A stretch of DNA of 58,835 nt from Deltaproteobacteria bacterium (GCA_028817435.1 JAPPPQ010000023.1:1-58835), one strand, 5' to 3'. Positions 1 to 11,242 are shown, numbered from the stretch's first letter. Translations and numbers: made by a program. The notes: generated by a model not told the origin, from the letters alone.

Positions 1-858
1 CGCCGCGCCGCGTCCGCCGCGCCCGCCGCGCCGGCTGCGCCCGCGCCCGCGGAGCTGCCGGTTGCGGACATCGCGCCCAACCCGGAGCAGCCGCGCCGCC
101 GCTTCGAGCCGCGCGCCCTCAAGACCCTGGCGGACTCAATCCGCCGCCACGGCGTGCTGCAGCCGGTGGTGGTGCGCCATGCGCCGCCGGGCGCAGCCGC
201 GCGCTTCGAGCTGGTTGTGGGAGAGCGCCGCTGGCGCGCCGCCAAACAGGCGGGCCGCCGCACCCTCCCCGCCACCATCCAGGAAACCGCCCCCGATGCG
301 CTGCTGGAGCTCGCCCTGGTGGAGAATGTGCAGCGCGCGGATCTGAACGCGCTGGAACTGGCCCACGCCTTCCGCGCGCTGGCCGCCGCCGGTTGGACGC
401 AGGAGCAGATGGGCCGCCGCCTGGGCCTGGCCCGCTCCAGCGTGGCGAACCACCTGCGGCTGCTCGACCTGTCGCGCGAGCTGCAGGAAGAGGTGGAGAC
501 GGGAGCGCTGAGCCCCGGCCACGCCAAGGCGCTGCTGGGCCTGACGGCCCCGGCACAGCGGCAGCAATTGCGCCGCCGCATCGCAGCCGAAGGACTCAGC
601 GTCCGCCAGACCGAGGACGCCGCCCGCCACATGGCCCCCGCCCCCCGGCGCGGCAAGCGCGCCCGCCGCCCCGCCGCCGCAAGCGCAAGCCCGGGCGCGG
701 CGGATGTGGATTTGCGCGACCTGGTGCGCCGCCTGGAAACGCGGCTGCAGGCGAAAGTGCGCATTCCCGGCGCGCAGCGCGGCAAGCTCGAAGTCAGCTA
801 CCACTCGCCGGAAGAGCTGCACCGCATTGCCGAAGCCATCCTCGAAGCGGCCGGCTAG
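1..858 (+). CDS. parB: ParB-family chromosome partitioning protein (5' partial)
   Basis: ParB is the parS-binding CTPase that loads onto the origin region and acts with ParA in chromosome segregation. The reading frame is open from the first base, so the N-terminus lies outside the window. After an Ala/Pro-rich linker comes the ParB box (NPEQPRRRFEP, then a GVLQPVVVR strand), the GERRWRA motif of the nucleotide-binding region and an ENVQRADLN segment. A helix-turn-helix follows (WTQEQMGRRLGLARSSVANHLR). The C-terminal part (LRDLVRRLETRLQ through YHSPEELHRIAEAIL) is the usual dimerisation region. The F-ATPase genes follow after 159 nt in the same direction, an order known from Geobacter-like genomes. 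The family call is secure; the true start cannot be seen. Confidence 0.95.
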   Translation, partial: RRAASAAPAAPAAPAPAELPVADIAPNPEQPRRRFEPRALKTLADSIRRHGVLQPVVVRHAPPGAAARFELVVGERRWRAAKQAGRRTLPATIQETAPDALLELALVENVQRADLNALELAHAFRALAAAGWTQEQMGRRLGLARSSVANHLRLLDLSRELQEEVETGALSPGHAKALLGLTAPAQRQQLRRRIAAEGLSVRQTEDAARHMAPAPRRGKRARRPAAASASPGAADVDLRDLVRRLETRLQAKVRIPGAQRGKLEVSYHSPEELHRIAEAILEAAG

Positions 859-1017
859 GCGCTGGCGCGGGGCGGCGCGGTTTGCAAGAATCGCGCGCGG
901 CGAGCCGGCCCGGTATCCGGCTTGCCCGCGCGGCTCCACGCAACCGGCGCGCTTGTCCAACATTCAGACCCCCACCGGCAGGCGGGGACAGGCCCGAGCG
1001 GCAGCACTTGGAAGGCA

Positions 1018-1596
1018 ATGACTGCGCGAACGCTTCTCGGGATTTTGCCCTGCACGGCGCTGCTCCTCTTTGCGGGGCCGGCCGTTGCGGCGGGGGGCGA
1101 TTCCTTCACCGTCTTCCCCGACCTGCTCGACGATATGGTGGCCGGGCGCAGCGCGGGGCCGCTGTGGCAGCGGCTGATTGGCAGCGAGTGGCTGCATTTG
1201 GTTGTGCTCTTTGCCGCGCTGGTGTTTCCGGCCAAGCGCCTGCTCTTCGATCCGCTGCTGGGCGTGCTGGACGAGCGCGAGCGGCGCAGCGCGGGTGCGC
1301 GCCGCGAGGCCGGAGAGGCATCGGCGCAGGCCGACTCCATGCAGGCCCGCTACGAGAGCGCCGTGGCCGAAGCTCGTCAGCAGGCCGAGGGCCTGCGCCG
1401 GGAAGCTTTGGACGAGGCGCGCCGCGAGCAGACGCGGCTCTCCGCCGCGGCCCGCGAGGCTTCGGAGCGCCGCATTGGCGAGCTGCGCGACACACGCGGC
1501 CGGGCCGTGTCCGCCGCCCGCGCAGAGCTGGAGCAGCAGTGCGCCGGACTGGCCCGCGATATGGCCGCCCGCGTGCTCGGCAGGCCGCTCTCGTGA
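1018..1596 (+). CDS. atpX: F0F1 ATP synthase subunit b' (first b-type subunit)
   Basis: This is one of two b-type peripheral-stalk subunits that hold F1 to the membrane sector. The 192-residue product starts at an ATG preceded by GGAAGG; an upstream in-frame ATG at 922 has no such site and would bury the signal sequence. Residues 1–24 look like a cleavable signal peptide (hydrophobic core LLGILPCTALLLF, cleavage near AVA-A). A membrane segment follows (LHLVVLFAALVFPAKRLLF), then a long charged Arg/Glu/Ala coiled coil. The stop overlaps the GTG of the next b-type gene, so the two are probably translationally coupled. Which of the two is b and which b' follows the usual gene order and is not proved by the sequence. 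Confidence 0.87.
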   Translation: MTARTLLGILPCTALLLFAGPAVAAGGDSFTVFPDLLDDMVAGRSAGPLWQRLIGSEWLHLVVLFAALVFPAKRLLFDPLLGVLDERERRSAGARREAGEASAQADSMQARYESAVAEARQQAEGLRREALDEARREQTRLSAAAREASERRIGELRDTRGRAVSAARAELEQQCAGLARDMAARVLGRPLS

Positions 1597-2210
1597 ACGC
1601 GCGCTTTTCGCTCCGCCCGTCTTTCCCGCTCCGCCCGCTTCGCGTGCTGGGCCTGCTGGCCCCGCTGTTTTTGCCGGCCCGGGCACACGCCGCCGCCGAG
1701 GGCGCTGCGGGCTTTGCCTGGGAGGCGCTGAACCTGGCGCTGCTGGTGGGCGTGCTGATCTACTTCGCGCGCAAGCCGGCGCGGGCCTACCTGGCCGAGC
1801 GGCGCGGGCGCATTGCCCAGGGCATTGAGCAGGGCGAGCAGCTGCTGCGCGACGCCCGGGAGCGGCTGGCCCAGTGGCGCGGCAGGACGCAGGGCCTGGA
1901 CGCCGAGGCCCAGCGCATTCGGGAGGCCACCCGGCGCGGGGCGGAGGGCGAGGCGCAGAGCATCGTCGCCCGGGCCGAGGCGGCGGCGCAGCGCATCGAG
2001 AGCAACGCCGAGGCGGTGGCGCGCCGGGAGCTTCGCCAGGCCCAGGACGCCATGCGGCGCGAAACGGCGCTGCGCGCCGCCGGACAGGCGGAGCAGCTGC
2101 TGCGCGAGCAGGTAAGCGCGGCGGACCAGAGCCGCCTCTTCGACGAGTTCATCGCCGCGCTGGAGTCCGGGGGCGAATCCGGCGTGGCGCGGGAAGGCGG
2201 CGCGGGCTGA
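1593..2210 (+). CDS. atpF: F0F1 ATP synthase subunit b
   Basis: This is the second b-type stator subunit, 205 residues from a GTG that overlaps the upstream stop (GTGA). Residues 1–33 again look like a signal peptide (VLGLLAPLFLPARAHA, cleavage near AHA-A). One membrane helix follows (ALNLALLVGVLIYFA), then about 150 residues of alanine/arginine/glutamate-rich coiled coil typical of b subunits. The stop overlaps the atpH start (TGATG). The frame is open far upstream, but that part is antiparallel noise from the high GC; the signal peptide and the overlap decide the start. Confidence 0.87.
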   Translation: MNARFSLRPSFPLRPLRVLGLLAPLFLPARAHAAAEGAAGFAWEALNLALLVGVLIYFARKPARAYLAERRGRIAQGIEQGEQLLRDARERLAQWRGRTQGLDAEAQRIREATRRGAEGEAQSIVARAEAAAQRIESNAEAVARRELRQAQDAMRRETALRAAGQAEQLLREQVSAADQSRLFDEFIAALESGGESGVAREGGAG

Positions 2211-2752
2211 TGGCGCGGTCGGCGGCGGCGCGGCGCTATGCCAAAGCGCTCTTTGCAATCGCCCGGCAGCGCGATTGCGTGGCGCAATTGCGCGGCGAAC
2301 TCTCTTCGCTGCGCGAGCTGCTGGCGCAGAGCCCGGCGCTGCGCGAGGTGCTGCTTCAGCCGCTGCATCCGGCGGCGGCGCGCCGCGCGGTGCTGAACGG
2401 CGTGGCCGGGCGCTTGCAGAGCAGCGCGCTGCTCCGCGATTTCTGCGCCTACCTGATTGACCGGCGGCGGCTGATAGACCTGGCAGCCGTCGCCGATGCC
2501 TTCGCGCAATTGGCCGAAGACGCGGCGGGGCGCTGCACCGCGCAGGTCACCAGCGCCGCGCCGCTCAGCCAGGCGCAGCAAGAGCGCCTGCGCGCGGCGC
2601 TTTCCGCCCGCACCGGGCGGCAGGTGACCCTTGAGATTGAAGTGGATGACGCGCTGATCGGCGGCCTGGTGGCGCAGGTGGGCGACAGCGTTTTCGACGG
2701 CAGCCTGCGCACCCGGCTGCAGCGCCTGCGCGCCGGACTGGCCGGCGCCTGA
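2210..2752 (+). CDS. atpH: F0F1 ATP synthase subunit delta
   Basis: The delta subunit (OSCP homologue) joins the b stalk to the top of the alpha/beta hexamer. It has 180 residues, the usual length. The N-terminus carries the family signature RRYAKALFAIA, and the C-terminal domain ends with the characteristic DALIGGLVAQVGDSVFDGSLRT region (read as two adjoining motifs, DDALIGGLV and VFDGSLRTRL). The ATG overlaps the atpF stop. An approximately 40-nt gap with a clear Shine-Dalgarno separates it from atpA. Confidence 0.93.
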   Translation: MARSAAARRYAKALFAIARQRDCVAQLRGELSSLRELLAQSPALREVLLQPLHPAAARRAVLNGVAGRLQSSALLRDFCAYLIDRRRLIDLAAVADAFAQLAEDAAGRCTAQVTSAAPLSQAQQERLRAALSARTGRQVTLEIEVDDALIGGLVAQVGDSVFDGSLRTRLQRLRAGLAGA

Positions 2753-2791
2753 CCAACACAAACAAGGCCCGCAGGGCCGGCAGGGGAGCAG

Positions 2792-4336
2792 ATGCCCGCA
2801 GAGATTCGACCCGCAGAAATCACCGACATTCTGAGGCGCGAGATTGAGGACTACGGCCGCGAGATGGATGTGGCCGAGACCGGCTCGGTGCTGTCGGTGG
2901 GCGACGGCATCGCCCGCGCCTACGGACTCACCAGCGCAATGGCCGGCGAGCTGGTCGAGTTTCCCGGCGGCGTGCAGGGCATGGTGCTGAACCTGGAAGA
3001 GGACAATGTGGGCATCGCCGTGATGGGCGAAGACCTGCACATCAAGGAGGGCGATTTGGTGCGCCGCACCCGGCGCATTGTCGAGGTGCCGGTGGGCGAA
3101 GCGCTGCTCGGCCGCGTGGTGGACGCGCTGGGCAAGCCCATTGACGGCAAGGGGGCCATTTCCACCGGCGAATTCCGCCGCGTCGAGCTCAAGGCGCCGG
3201 GCATTGTGGCGCGCAAGAAGGTGCAAGAGCCGCTGATGACCGGGCTCAAGGCCATTGACGCCATGACGCCCATTGGCCGCGGCCAGCGCGAGCTGATCAT
3301 TGGCGACCGCCAGACCGGCAAGACCGCCATTGCCGTGGACACCATCATCAATCAGAAGAACACCGATGTGTTCTGCGTCTATGTGGCGACGGGGCAGAAG
3401 CAATCCACGGTGGCGCAGGTGGTGGACAAGCTCACCCAGCACGGCGCCATGGAATACACCATTGTGGTGGCGGCGACGGCCAGCGATCCCGCCACGCTGC
3501 AATTCATTTCGCCTTACAGCGGCTGCGCCATGGGCGAATGGTTCCGCGACAACGGCAAGCACGCGCTGATCGTCTATGACGATCTCTCGAAGCAGGCCGT
3601 TTCCTACCGCCAGCTTTCGCTGCTGCTGCGCCGGCCGCCGGGGCGCGAGGCATATCCCGGCGATGTCTTCTACCTGCACTCGCGGTTGCTGGAGCGCGCC
3701 GCCAAGCTGGACGATTCGCTGGGCGGTGGCTCGCTGACGGCGCTGCCCATCATCGAGACCCAGGCCAGCGATGTCTCCGCCTACATTCCGACGAATGTGA
3801 TCTCCATCACCGATGGGCAGATCTTTCTGGAGACGGATCTGTTCAACGCGGGAGTGCGGCCTGCCATCAATGTGGGCATTTCGGTGAGCCGCGTGGGCGG
3901 CGACGCGCAGACCAAGGCGATGAAGTCGGTGGCGGGCCAGCTCAAGCTGGCGCTGGCGCAATACCGCGAAATGGCGGCCTTCGCGCAGTTCGGCAGCGAT
4001 CTGGACCGCGCCACCCAGGAGCAGCTCGCCAACGGCGCGCGGCAGACCGAAATGCTGAAGCAGGGGCAATACCAGCCGCTGCCGGTGGAAGAGCAGGTGG
4101 TTTCCATCTTCGCCTGCACGCCCCCCGCCGGCGCGGAGAAATCCTGGGTGCGCGACCTCGCGCTCACGGACATCGCGCGTTACGAGCAGGAAATGCTCGC
4201 CTATATGCGCTCGGAGCACGCAGAGCTGCTGCAGCGCATCCGCGAATCCGGCCGGCTCGACGAGGCGGCGGCGGGCGATTTGGCGCGCGCGCTGGATTCC
4301 TTCACCAATGTGTTTCAGCCGGGCGCAGCGGCCTGA
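2792..4336 (+). CDS. atpA: F0F1 ATP synthase subunit alpha
   Basis: Non-catalytic nucleotide-binding subunit of F1, 514 residues, full length. The N-terminal beta-barrel is followed by the P-loop GDRQTGKT at residues 171–178 and the signature around [14 protein letters not shown]. The C-terminal helical domain closes with FTNVFQP. An AGGGGAG ribosome-binding site lies a few bases before the ATG. It sits in the atpX-F-H-A-G-D-C operon and is separated from atpG by only 3 nt. Identification is unambiguous. Confidence 0.98.
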   Translation: MPAEIRPAEITDILRREIEDYGREMDVAETGSVLSVGDGIARAYGLTSAMAGELVEFPGGVQGMVLNLEEDNVGIAVMGEDLHIKEGDLVRRTRRIVEVPVGEALLGRVVDALGKPIDGKGAISTGEFRRVELKAPGIVARKKVQEPLMTGLKAIDAMTPIGRGQRELIIGDRQTGKTAIAVDTIINQKNTDVFCVYVATGQKQSTVAQVVDKLTQHGAMEYTIVVAATASDPATLQFISPYSGCAMGEWFRDNGKHALIVYDDLSKQAVSYRQLSLLLRRPPGREAYPGDVFYLHSRLLERAAKLDDSLGGGSLTALPIIETQASDVSAYIPTNVISITDGQIFLETDLFNAGVRPAINVGISVSRVGGDAQTKAMKSVAGQLKLALAQYREMAAFAQFGSDLDRATQEQLANGARQTEMLKQGQYQPLPVEEQVVSIFACTPPAGAEKSWVRDLALTDIARYEQEMLAYMRSEHAELLQRIRESGRLDEAAAGDLARALDSFTNVFQPGAAA

Positions 4337-4339
4337 GCG

Positions 4340-6698
<2,359 letters not shown>

Positions 6699-6723
6699 CC
6701 GCGCGGGCAGGCGGGAGAAACCA

Positions 6724-7143
6724 ATGGCGGTGGAAGTGAGCGTGGTGACCCCCGAGGGCCGGGCCTTCGAGGGCAGCGCCGAGAGCATTGTGCTGCCCGG
6801 CGCCGAGGGCGAGTTCGGCGTGCTGTCCGGCCACGAGGTCTTCTTGACTGCGCTGCAAGCCGGCGCGCTGCGCATTGCCAAGCCCGGCGGCGAGACTTTG
6901 CACGCCGCCATTTCGCGCGGCTTCGCCGAAGTGCACGGCGACTCGGTCGCCGTCATGGTGGGAAGCTGCGAGTTCGCCCACGAGATTGACCTGGACCGCG
7001 CCCGCATTGCCCGCGACCGCGCCCAGCGCCAACTCGAAGAGATGCGCGCCACCGCCGAGGGCGAAGAGGCCTACCAGCAATACCAGGAAGACTACTCCCG
7101 CGCCCTGGCCCGCATCGCCGCCAGCGAGCAATCGGAGAAATAG
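6724..7143 (+). CDS. atpC: F0F1 ATP synthase subunit epsilon
   Basis: Regulatory subunit of the rotor, 139 residues. The N-terminal beta-sandwich starts AVEVSVVTPEGRAFEG, with the conserved LPGAEGEFGVLSGHE. The C-terminal helical hairpin (DLDRARIARDRAQRQLEEM) ends in an ALARIAASEQ segment. The ATG was chosen because a GGGAG site lies just upstream and the longer open frame reads into atpD in another frame. It is the last gene of the operon. The membrane a and c subunit genes are not in this window, as in genomes that keep atpB/atpE apart. Confidence 0.95.
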   Translation: MAVEVSVVTPEGRAFEGSAESIVLPGAEGEFGVLSGHEVFLTALQAGALRIAKPGGETLHAAISRGFAEVHGDSVAVMVGSCEFAHEIDLDRARIARDRAQRQLEEMRATAEGEEAYQQYQEDYSRALARIAASEQSEK

Positions 7144-7153
7144 GCATCGTTGT

Positions 7154-7169
7154 GGATATACACATATCC
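7154..7169 (+). terminator. Possible weak hairpin after the atp operon
   Basis: An inverted repeat GGATAT-ACAC-ATATCC lies 11 nt after the atpC stop and is followed by CCTGTTT. The stem is only 6 bp and AT-rich and the T-run is short, so this is a weak candidate for the 3' end of the ATP synthase transcript. Confidence 0.22.
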
Positions 7170-7211
7170 CCTGTTTCGATTGTGTGAACAAGATTCTCTC
7201 GAAAATAGGAT

Positions 7212-8021
7212 TTAGGGGCGAGCAAGTCTGTATTCTGCGCACCTTTTGAGAGAAATTGATGCGGGATTCTTCTTGCCAAATTCGTACATATACAAGCGAA
7301 CGACGAGAGCCTCGCCTTGTGTGAAGTGCATGAGGTAGCAGCAACCAAGCCCCTTTGATTCAATTTCCCCGTTTTCGCGCAGAGTGGTGAAGTAGAGCCA
7401 CGGGTGAAACAATTGATGGACAGGAAAATCTGGCGTGGGCACACTCTTTCCCTTGAATATGGTCACACAGTTATCGTATTCGCAGGCCATGTCCATTTCA
7501 ATCTGGAGGTTTGTCGCTTGGATAGGCGTTTCATTGAAAGTGTAGTCTAGGCTCTTTTTGGTAGGGCGGGTGTTGTAGATATTGGGAATCGCCGCAAACT
7601 CGTCGGGTAGGAAATCGGGCAAGATGCGCTGGTTCATCCCTACAGAGAGAATGTCGTCTTTGCTGGTGTCCAATTCGTCTAGAATGCCGTGGCGGTATTT
7701 TCGCATAAACACGCAGTTGCTTGGGATAGGCTCGAATTCATGGAAGGCCGTAGACAATCCGCGCACAAACATATATGCGCCCTCGCCGACGTGGATGAGC
7801 GTGAAATCCGCCTTCCGCATGACGTCCGGGATTTGTGAGATTTGGTCGATATTGACTGCGTCGTAAGGGTTCTCGAATCCGATACGGTCTGCGGTCTCGG
7901 ACACCTCTTCGTTGGTAAAGATCATGGTCCCACGTGCGCGGCACTGCGCGAACAAATCCGCGAGGACCTGCTTCTTCTTGCCATCGGAGAGAAGTATGGA
8001 AGGTTCCTGTTGCTGCGACAT
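7212..8021 (-). CDS. Uncharacterised protein, possible PD-(D/E)XK-like restriction endonuclease
   Basis: The product has 269 residues from an ATG preceded by AAGGAGCC; a longer frame reaches 8132 but has no comparable site. I do not recognise it with certainty. The segment QIEMDMACEYDNCVTIFKGK followed by FPVHQLFHPWLYF resembles the core of PD-(D/E)XK endonucleases: an acidic residue on one strand, then an E-x-K strand, then a Gln-containing helix. Here the expected Glu of E-x-K is replaced by Lys (FKGK), so activity is doubtful or the match is only structural. Base composition is clearly lower in GC than in the flanking housekeeping genes, which suggests transfer. The next gene upstream on the same strand encodes a GIY-YIG protein. 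No methylase lies next to it. Confidence 0.55.
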   Translation of the reverse strand: MSQQQEPSILLSDGKKKQVLADLFAQCRARGTMIFTNEEVSETADRIGFENPYDAVNIDQISQIPDVMRKADFTLIHVGEGAYMFVRGLSTAFHEFEPIPSNCVFMRKYRHGILDELDTSKDDILSVGMNQRILPDFLPDEFAAIPNIYNTRPTKKSLDYTFNETPIQATNLQIEMDMACEYDNCVTIFKGKSVPTPDFPVHQLFHPWLYFTTLRENGEIESKGLGCCYLMHFTQGEALVVRLYMYEFGKKNPASISLKRCAEYRLARP

Positions 8022-8281
8022 TCTTATTTGGCTCCTTGCGGCTTGGCCCACAGCGTGGAGCGATAGGCTCTTTGCACGCCGCCACCCGCTCAGTGTATCA
8101 CATATCCGGTGTGCTGCATGACAAAAATACACAAAATTCGGTGTCTAGTCGCTAGGCGTGATTATGGCAGATGGTCGCACGCGGCGCGGCGACTTGCCGA
8201 GGTGCCTACCCCCACACTGCCACCAACAAGCAGGTATGCGGAGTAGCTCTATGTGCGGTTTTCCAAAGCAGATTTCGATTT

Positions 8282-8935
8282 TCACGAATTTGACATCCGC
8301 AATTGTCGTGCCTTGAGCGTTTCCCCGTGATATAGCCAATAATTAGGGCCCGAGACCCTCTGCACTCGGCCTCTTCGCTTTTGGATTTTGCCTGCGGCAG
8401 CAGACAATGACATTTCCTTTCCTCCAAATATGACAGTAGTGTCGCTCTCAATTGTGCAAAATTCATTCGGATCCATTCGATATTGGAGTCGCATCCCGCG
8501 GCGCAATTTCAGAGCGCTGAACTTGAAATTTCCTCGTCGGGTCTTACTGCGGGCCTTTCGGGATTTCTTTTTGGGAGTCTCGTCATCCCGTGGAGTCATA
8601 TCCTCACCGCGAGCAATCATCAGAGCAGCCTTTGCGTGGGCAGCATCCATTTCGAAAAACTCCCTTCGGGAGCGTGCGCGCTTCACTCGCATGGAGGAAA
8701 ACGCGATGTGCATCTTCTTTTCTGTGTAGCTTGCATCCGTAACCTTGGCAGCGTAATAGCACTCGAACGGAAAAGCGACGTTCGTATTGTCTAGTGCCTT
8801 GATGCGCCTTTCCAGATCCTTGGCCATTGGGCCAGTCTTGCCAATTTTCACGAGACCTTGCATGGATGGGTTGGTGAGGATATAGACGATCCCCTCCTTC
8901 CGAACTGCGGTCTTCTTCTTTTTGATCTTCTTCAA
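8282..8935 (-). CDS. GIY-YIG (T5orf172/MUG113-type) nuclease with RAMA-like C-terminal domain
   Basis: The 217-residue product starts at TTG with AAAGGA about seven bases upstream; no ATG is available before the nuclease core. After a lysine-rich N-terminus, residues 15–95 fit the T5orf172 branch of GIY-YIG nucleases: GIVYIL, then VKIGKT, arginines at 43/44, TEKKMH with Glu72 and His76, and REFFEM. A basic linker (~110–136) leads to a C-terminal region (FKFSALKL, FGGKEMSLSAAAGKI, SGPNYWLYHGETL) that resembles RAMA-type domains (a strand pair, GKE.. SxSAAA helix, W/F near the end). RAMA domains are found with restriction systems and are thought to read modified DNA. A modification-dependent nuclease is therefore plausible but inferred. 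Lower GC than the neighbours. Confidence 0.72.
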   Translation of the reverse strand: MKKIKKKKTAVRKEGIVYILTNPSMQGLVKIGKTGPMAKDLERRIKALDNTNVAFPFECYYAAKVTDASYTEKKMHIAFSSMRVKRARSRREFFEMDAAHAKAALMIARGEDMTPRDDETPKKKSRKARSKTRRGNFKFSALKLRRGMRLQYRMDPNEFCTIESDTTVIFGGKEMSLSAAAGKIQKRRGRVQRVSGPNYWLYHGETLKARQLRMSNS

Positions 8936-8998
8936 GGATTTTCCTTTCGACTCTTTGGCTTGCCGCTCTGTGGATTGTAGTCAGGTAAGGTATCACGC

Positions 8999-10378
8999 AT
9001 GGCCCAATTGGCCCAGCCCAACCGCATTTTTCTACATGGCGGCGTTCTGCTCGACCCGGAGGCTCCGGCGGCGGCGGCGGGGGGGGTGCTGGTGGTAGAT
9101 GGGCGCATTGCGGAGCGGCGGGGGGCGGGTGCGGGTGCGCCGGGGGATGCGCTCTGCGTGGATTTGGCGGGGCGGGCGCTGGCGCCGGGGTTTCTGGATT
9201 TGCATTACCACGGCGCGCTGATTTTTGAGGCGGCGGATGCGCCGCCGGATGCGCTGGCGCAGCGCCTTGCGCGCACGGCGCAGCGCCTGCTGCGCGATGG
9301 GGTGACGGGCTTTTTGCCCACCACCGTGGCCTGGCCCGCGCCGGAGCTGCGGGCGCGGGTGGCTGCTCTGGCCCGCGCCTGCGAGGCGGCGGGCGGCTCG
9401 GTGCTCGGCCTGCATCTGGAGGGGCCGTGGATCAACCCTGGGGCGGCGGGGGCGCAGCCGCGCCCGGGCATTCGCCCCTTCGAGGTGGCGGAGGGCGCGG
9501 CGCTGCTGGATTGCGCCGAATCGCTGGTGCGCATGGTCACCTTTGCCCCCGAGATGGCGGGCGCGGCGGCGCTGCAGGCCGAGCTGGCGCGGCGCGGCAT
9601 TGTGGCGGCGCTGGGGCACTCGCTGGCGCAGGCAGAGCAGGTAGCCCGCGCGGTGGCGGGCGGCGCGAGCCATGTGACGCATCTCTTCAACGCCATGGGC
9701 GGCATTCACCACCGCGCCCCCGGACTGGCGGGCACGGCGCTGGCCGAAGACCGCCTGAGTTGCGACCTGATTTGCGACGGCCTGCATGTGGATCCGCACA
9801 TGGTGCGCCTGGCCGCCCGCGCCAAGGGCGACGGGCTGGCGCTCATTACGGACCGCATTGAGTTGCCCGCCGCTGCGCCCGGTGTCGCGCCTGCCTCATC
9901 CGCGTCCGGCAGCGCGCCAGCCGCATCGGAGCCCGCCGCCGCGCTCGCCGGTTTTGGCTCGGGCGCGCTGCACGACGACGGCCGCGCCATCTGGCTGCGC
10001 GCCGCCACCGATTCCACCGGCGTTACTGGCACTGGCGACGCGGCCAGCGCGCGCGGCACAGCGCCCGCCACACCCGGCGCGCCGTCCGCCGCATCGGCCG
10101 CCACGCCCGCCACCGCAGCGCCCGCAAAGCTGGCTGGCAGCTCGCTCAGCATGGACCGGGCCGTTCGCAACGCCGCCGCCTTTGGCGCAATGAGCCAACT
10201 CGAAGCCGTCGCAGCTGCCACACTGCGCCCGGCGCGCATTCTCGGCATCGAGTCGCAGCGCGGCACACTGCGCCCCGGCGCACGGGCCGATTTCGCCATT
10301 CTCAATTCTGCAGGCGTTCCCGTGGAAACCTGGCTGGTCGGCCGCCGCGCCTGGTCCGCGCAACCCCAACCGGACTGA
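8999..10378 (+). CDS. nagA: N-acetylglucosamine-6-phosphate deacetylase
   Basis: Removes the acetyl group of GlcNAc-6-phosphate in amino-sugar and cell-wall recycling. The 459-residue amidohydrolase has an HxH pair (H69, H71 in LDLHYHG), the HLEGPW motif with metal-binding Glu141, GHS (His207), HLFNAM (His228), CDGLHVDP and the catalytic Asp285 in LITD. It is about 80 residues longer than typical NagA. The excess is two Ala/Pro/Ser/Gly-rich low-complexity stretches (about 290–318 and 340–377), one directly after the catalytic Asp and one further on; the C-terminal strand region (RTLRPGARADFAIL-like, here GTLRPGARADFAIL) is intact. No other amino-sugar gene is adjacent. Confidence 0.9.
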   Translation: MAQLAQPNRIFLHGGVLLDPEAPAAAAGGVLVVDGRIAERRGAGAGAPGDALCVDLAGRALAPGFLDLHYHGALIFEAADAPPDALAQRLARTAQRLLRDGVTGFLPTTVAWPAPELRARVAALARACEAAGGSVLGLHLEGPWINPGAAGAQPRPGIRPFEVAEGAALLDCAESLVRMVTFAPEMAGAAALQAELARRGIVAALGHSLAQAEQVARAVAGGASHVTHLFNAMGGIHHRAPGLAGTALAEDRLSCDLICDGLHVDPHMVRLAARAKGDGLALITDRIELPAAAPGVAPASSASGSAPAASEPAAALAGFGSGALHDDGRAIWLRAATDSTGVTGTGDAASARGTAPATPGAPSAASAATPATAAPAKLAGSSLSMDRAVRNAAAFGAMSQLEAVAAATLRPARILGIESQRGTLRPGARADFAILNSAGVPVETWLVGRRAWSAQPQPD

Positions 10379-10408
10379 GCCGCCCCGCCGCGCTTTGGCC
10401 GGCCGCGC

Positions 10409-11242
10409 CTACGCCAGCAGCGCGCTGCCCGCCAGGCGCAGTGCAATCAGCGTCAGCACACCCCGGTAAAGCGCGATGAAGAGCGACTCGCTTGCGCGCT
10501 CCAGCAAGCGGCTGCCGAGCCAGGTGCCCGCCAGCACGCACAGGCACGCGCCAACCAGCAGCGGCAAATGCTCGTGGAACGCAAACCCCGCGCCGCCAAA
10601 GATCGCCAGCTTCACCAAATGCCCGAGCGTTTGGCAGGCGGCCTTGGTGCCGACCAGGGCCTGGCGGCGCAGGCCGATGTTCAAAAAGAACGGCGCGATG
10701 AGCGGCCCCACCGCGCCGATGGTCACATTCAAAAACCCCGCCGCCGCGCCCAGCGGCAGAAAGCGCCGCCAAAGCTGCGCAGTTCCCCCCGCGCCTTCGC
10801 CGCCCTCCGCTGCGCCGCGTTTCCCGCCCGCCGCCGCACCCCCGCCGTCGCCCGCCGCGACATCCGCGCGAACACCCGCGCGGCGAGAGGCGCGCCACCT
10901 TGCGCGCGCCACCGGCACCCATGTCGCCAGCAGCACAAACCCGGCGATGGCTGCGCGCAGCCCCTCTTCGGGCAAACTGCGCGCCACGGCGAGCCCTGCC
11001 AAGCCACCCGGCAGCAGCAGCAACGCGTAGCGCCACAAAATATCGAAGCGCGCGTGCCGCCGCTGAAACCAGGTGCGCGAGCCGTTCGAGGCGAGCTGGA
11101 TTACGCCGTGCAGCGGAATCACCACCAGCGGCGGCAGCCACAGCAGCATCGCCGCCAGCAGCGTAATGCCCCCCGCCATCCCCACCACAGCAGAGAGCAC
11201 CGCCGTGGCAAAAGCCGCCGCACAGAGCAGCACAAAGTCCAA
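10409..11242 (-). CDS. TauE/SafE-family membrane permease
   Basis: Multi-spanning membrane protein of the sulfite exporter TauE/SafE family; the substrate is unknown. Several hydrophobic helices are visible. The N-terminal repeat contains TAVLSAVVGMAGG and the C-terminal repeat has GFLNVTIGAVGPL and TKAACQTLGHLVK, both typical of the family. A Gly/Ala/Arg-rich cytoplasmic loop sits in the middle. The start is uncertain. The longest ATG is at 11347, but it would add a basic, non-conserved leader. A -10-like TATGCT lies inside that leader (11299–11294), so a later start such as TTG at 11242, just before the first helix, is preferred. Confidence 0.78.
   Translation of the reverse strand: MDFVLLCAAAFATAVLSAVVGMAGGITLLAAMLLWLPPLVVIPLHGVIQLASNGSRTWFQRRHARFDILWRYALLLLPGGLAGLAVARSLPEEGLRAAIAGFVLLATWVPVARARWRASRRAGVRADVAAGDGGGAAAGGKRGAAEGGEGAGGTAQLWRRFLPLGAAAGFLNVTIGAVGPLIAPFFLNIGLRRQALVGTKAACQTLGHLVKLAIFGGAGFAFHEHLPLLVGACLCVLAGTWLGSRLLERASESLFIALYRGVLTLIALRLAGSALLA

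Noticed and set aside
903..922. Inverted repeat AGCCGG / CCGGCT after parB as a terminator.
   Set aside because: Only six base pairs with an 8-nt loop and no T-run, in very GC-rich DNA where such pairs are common.
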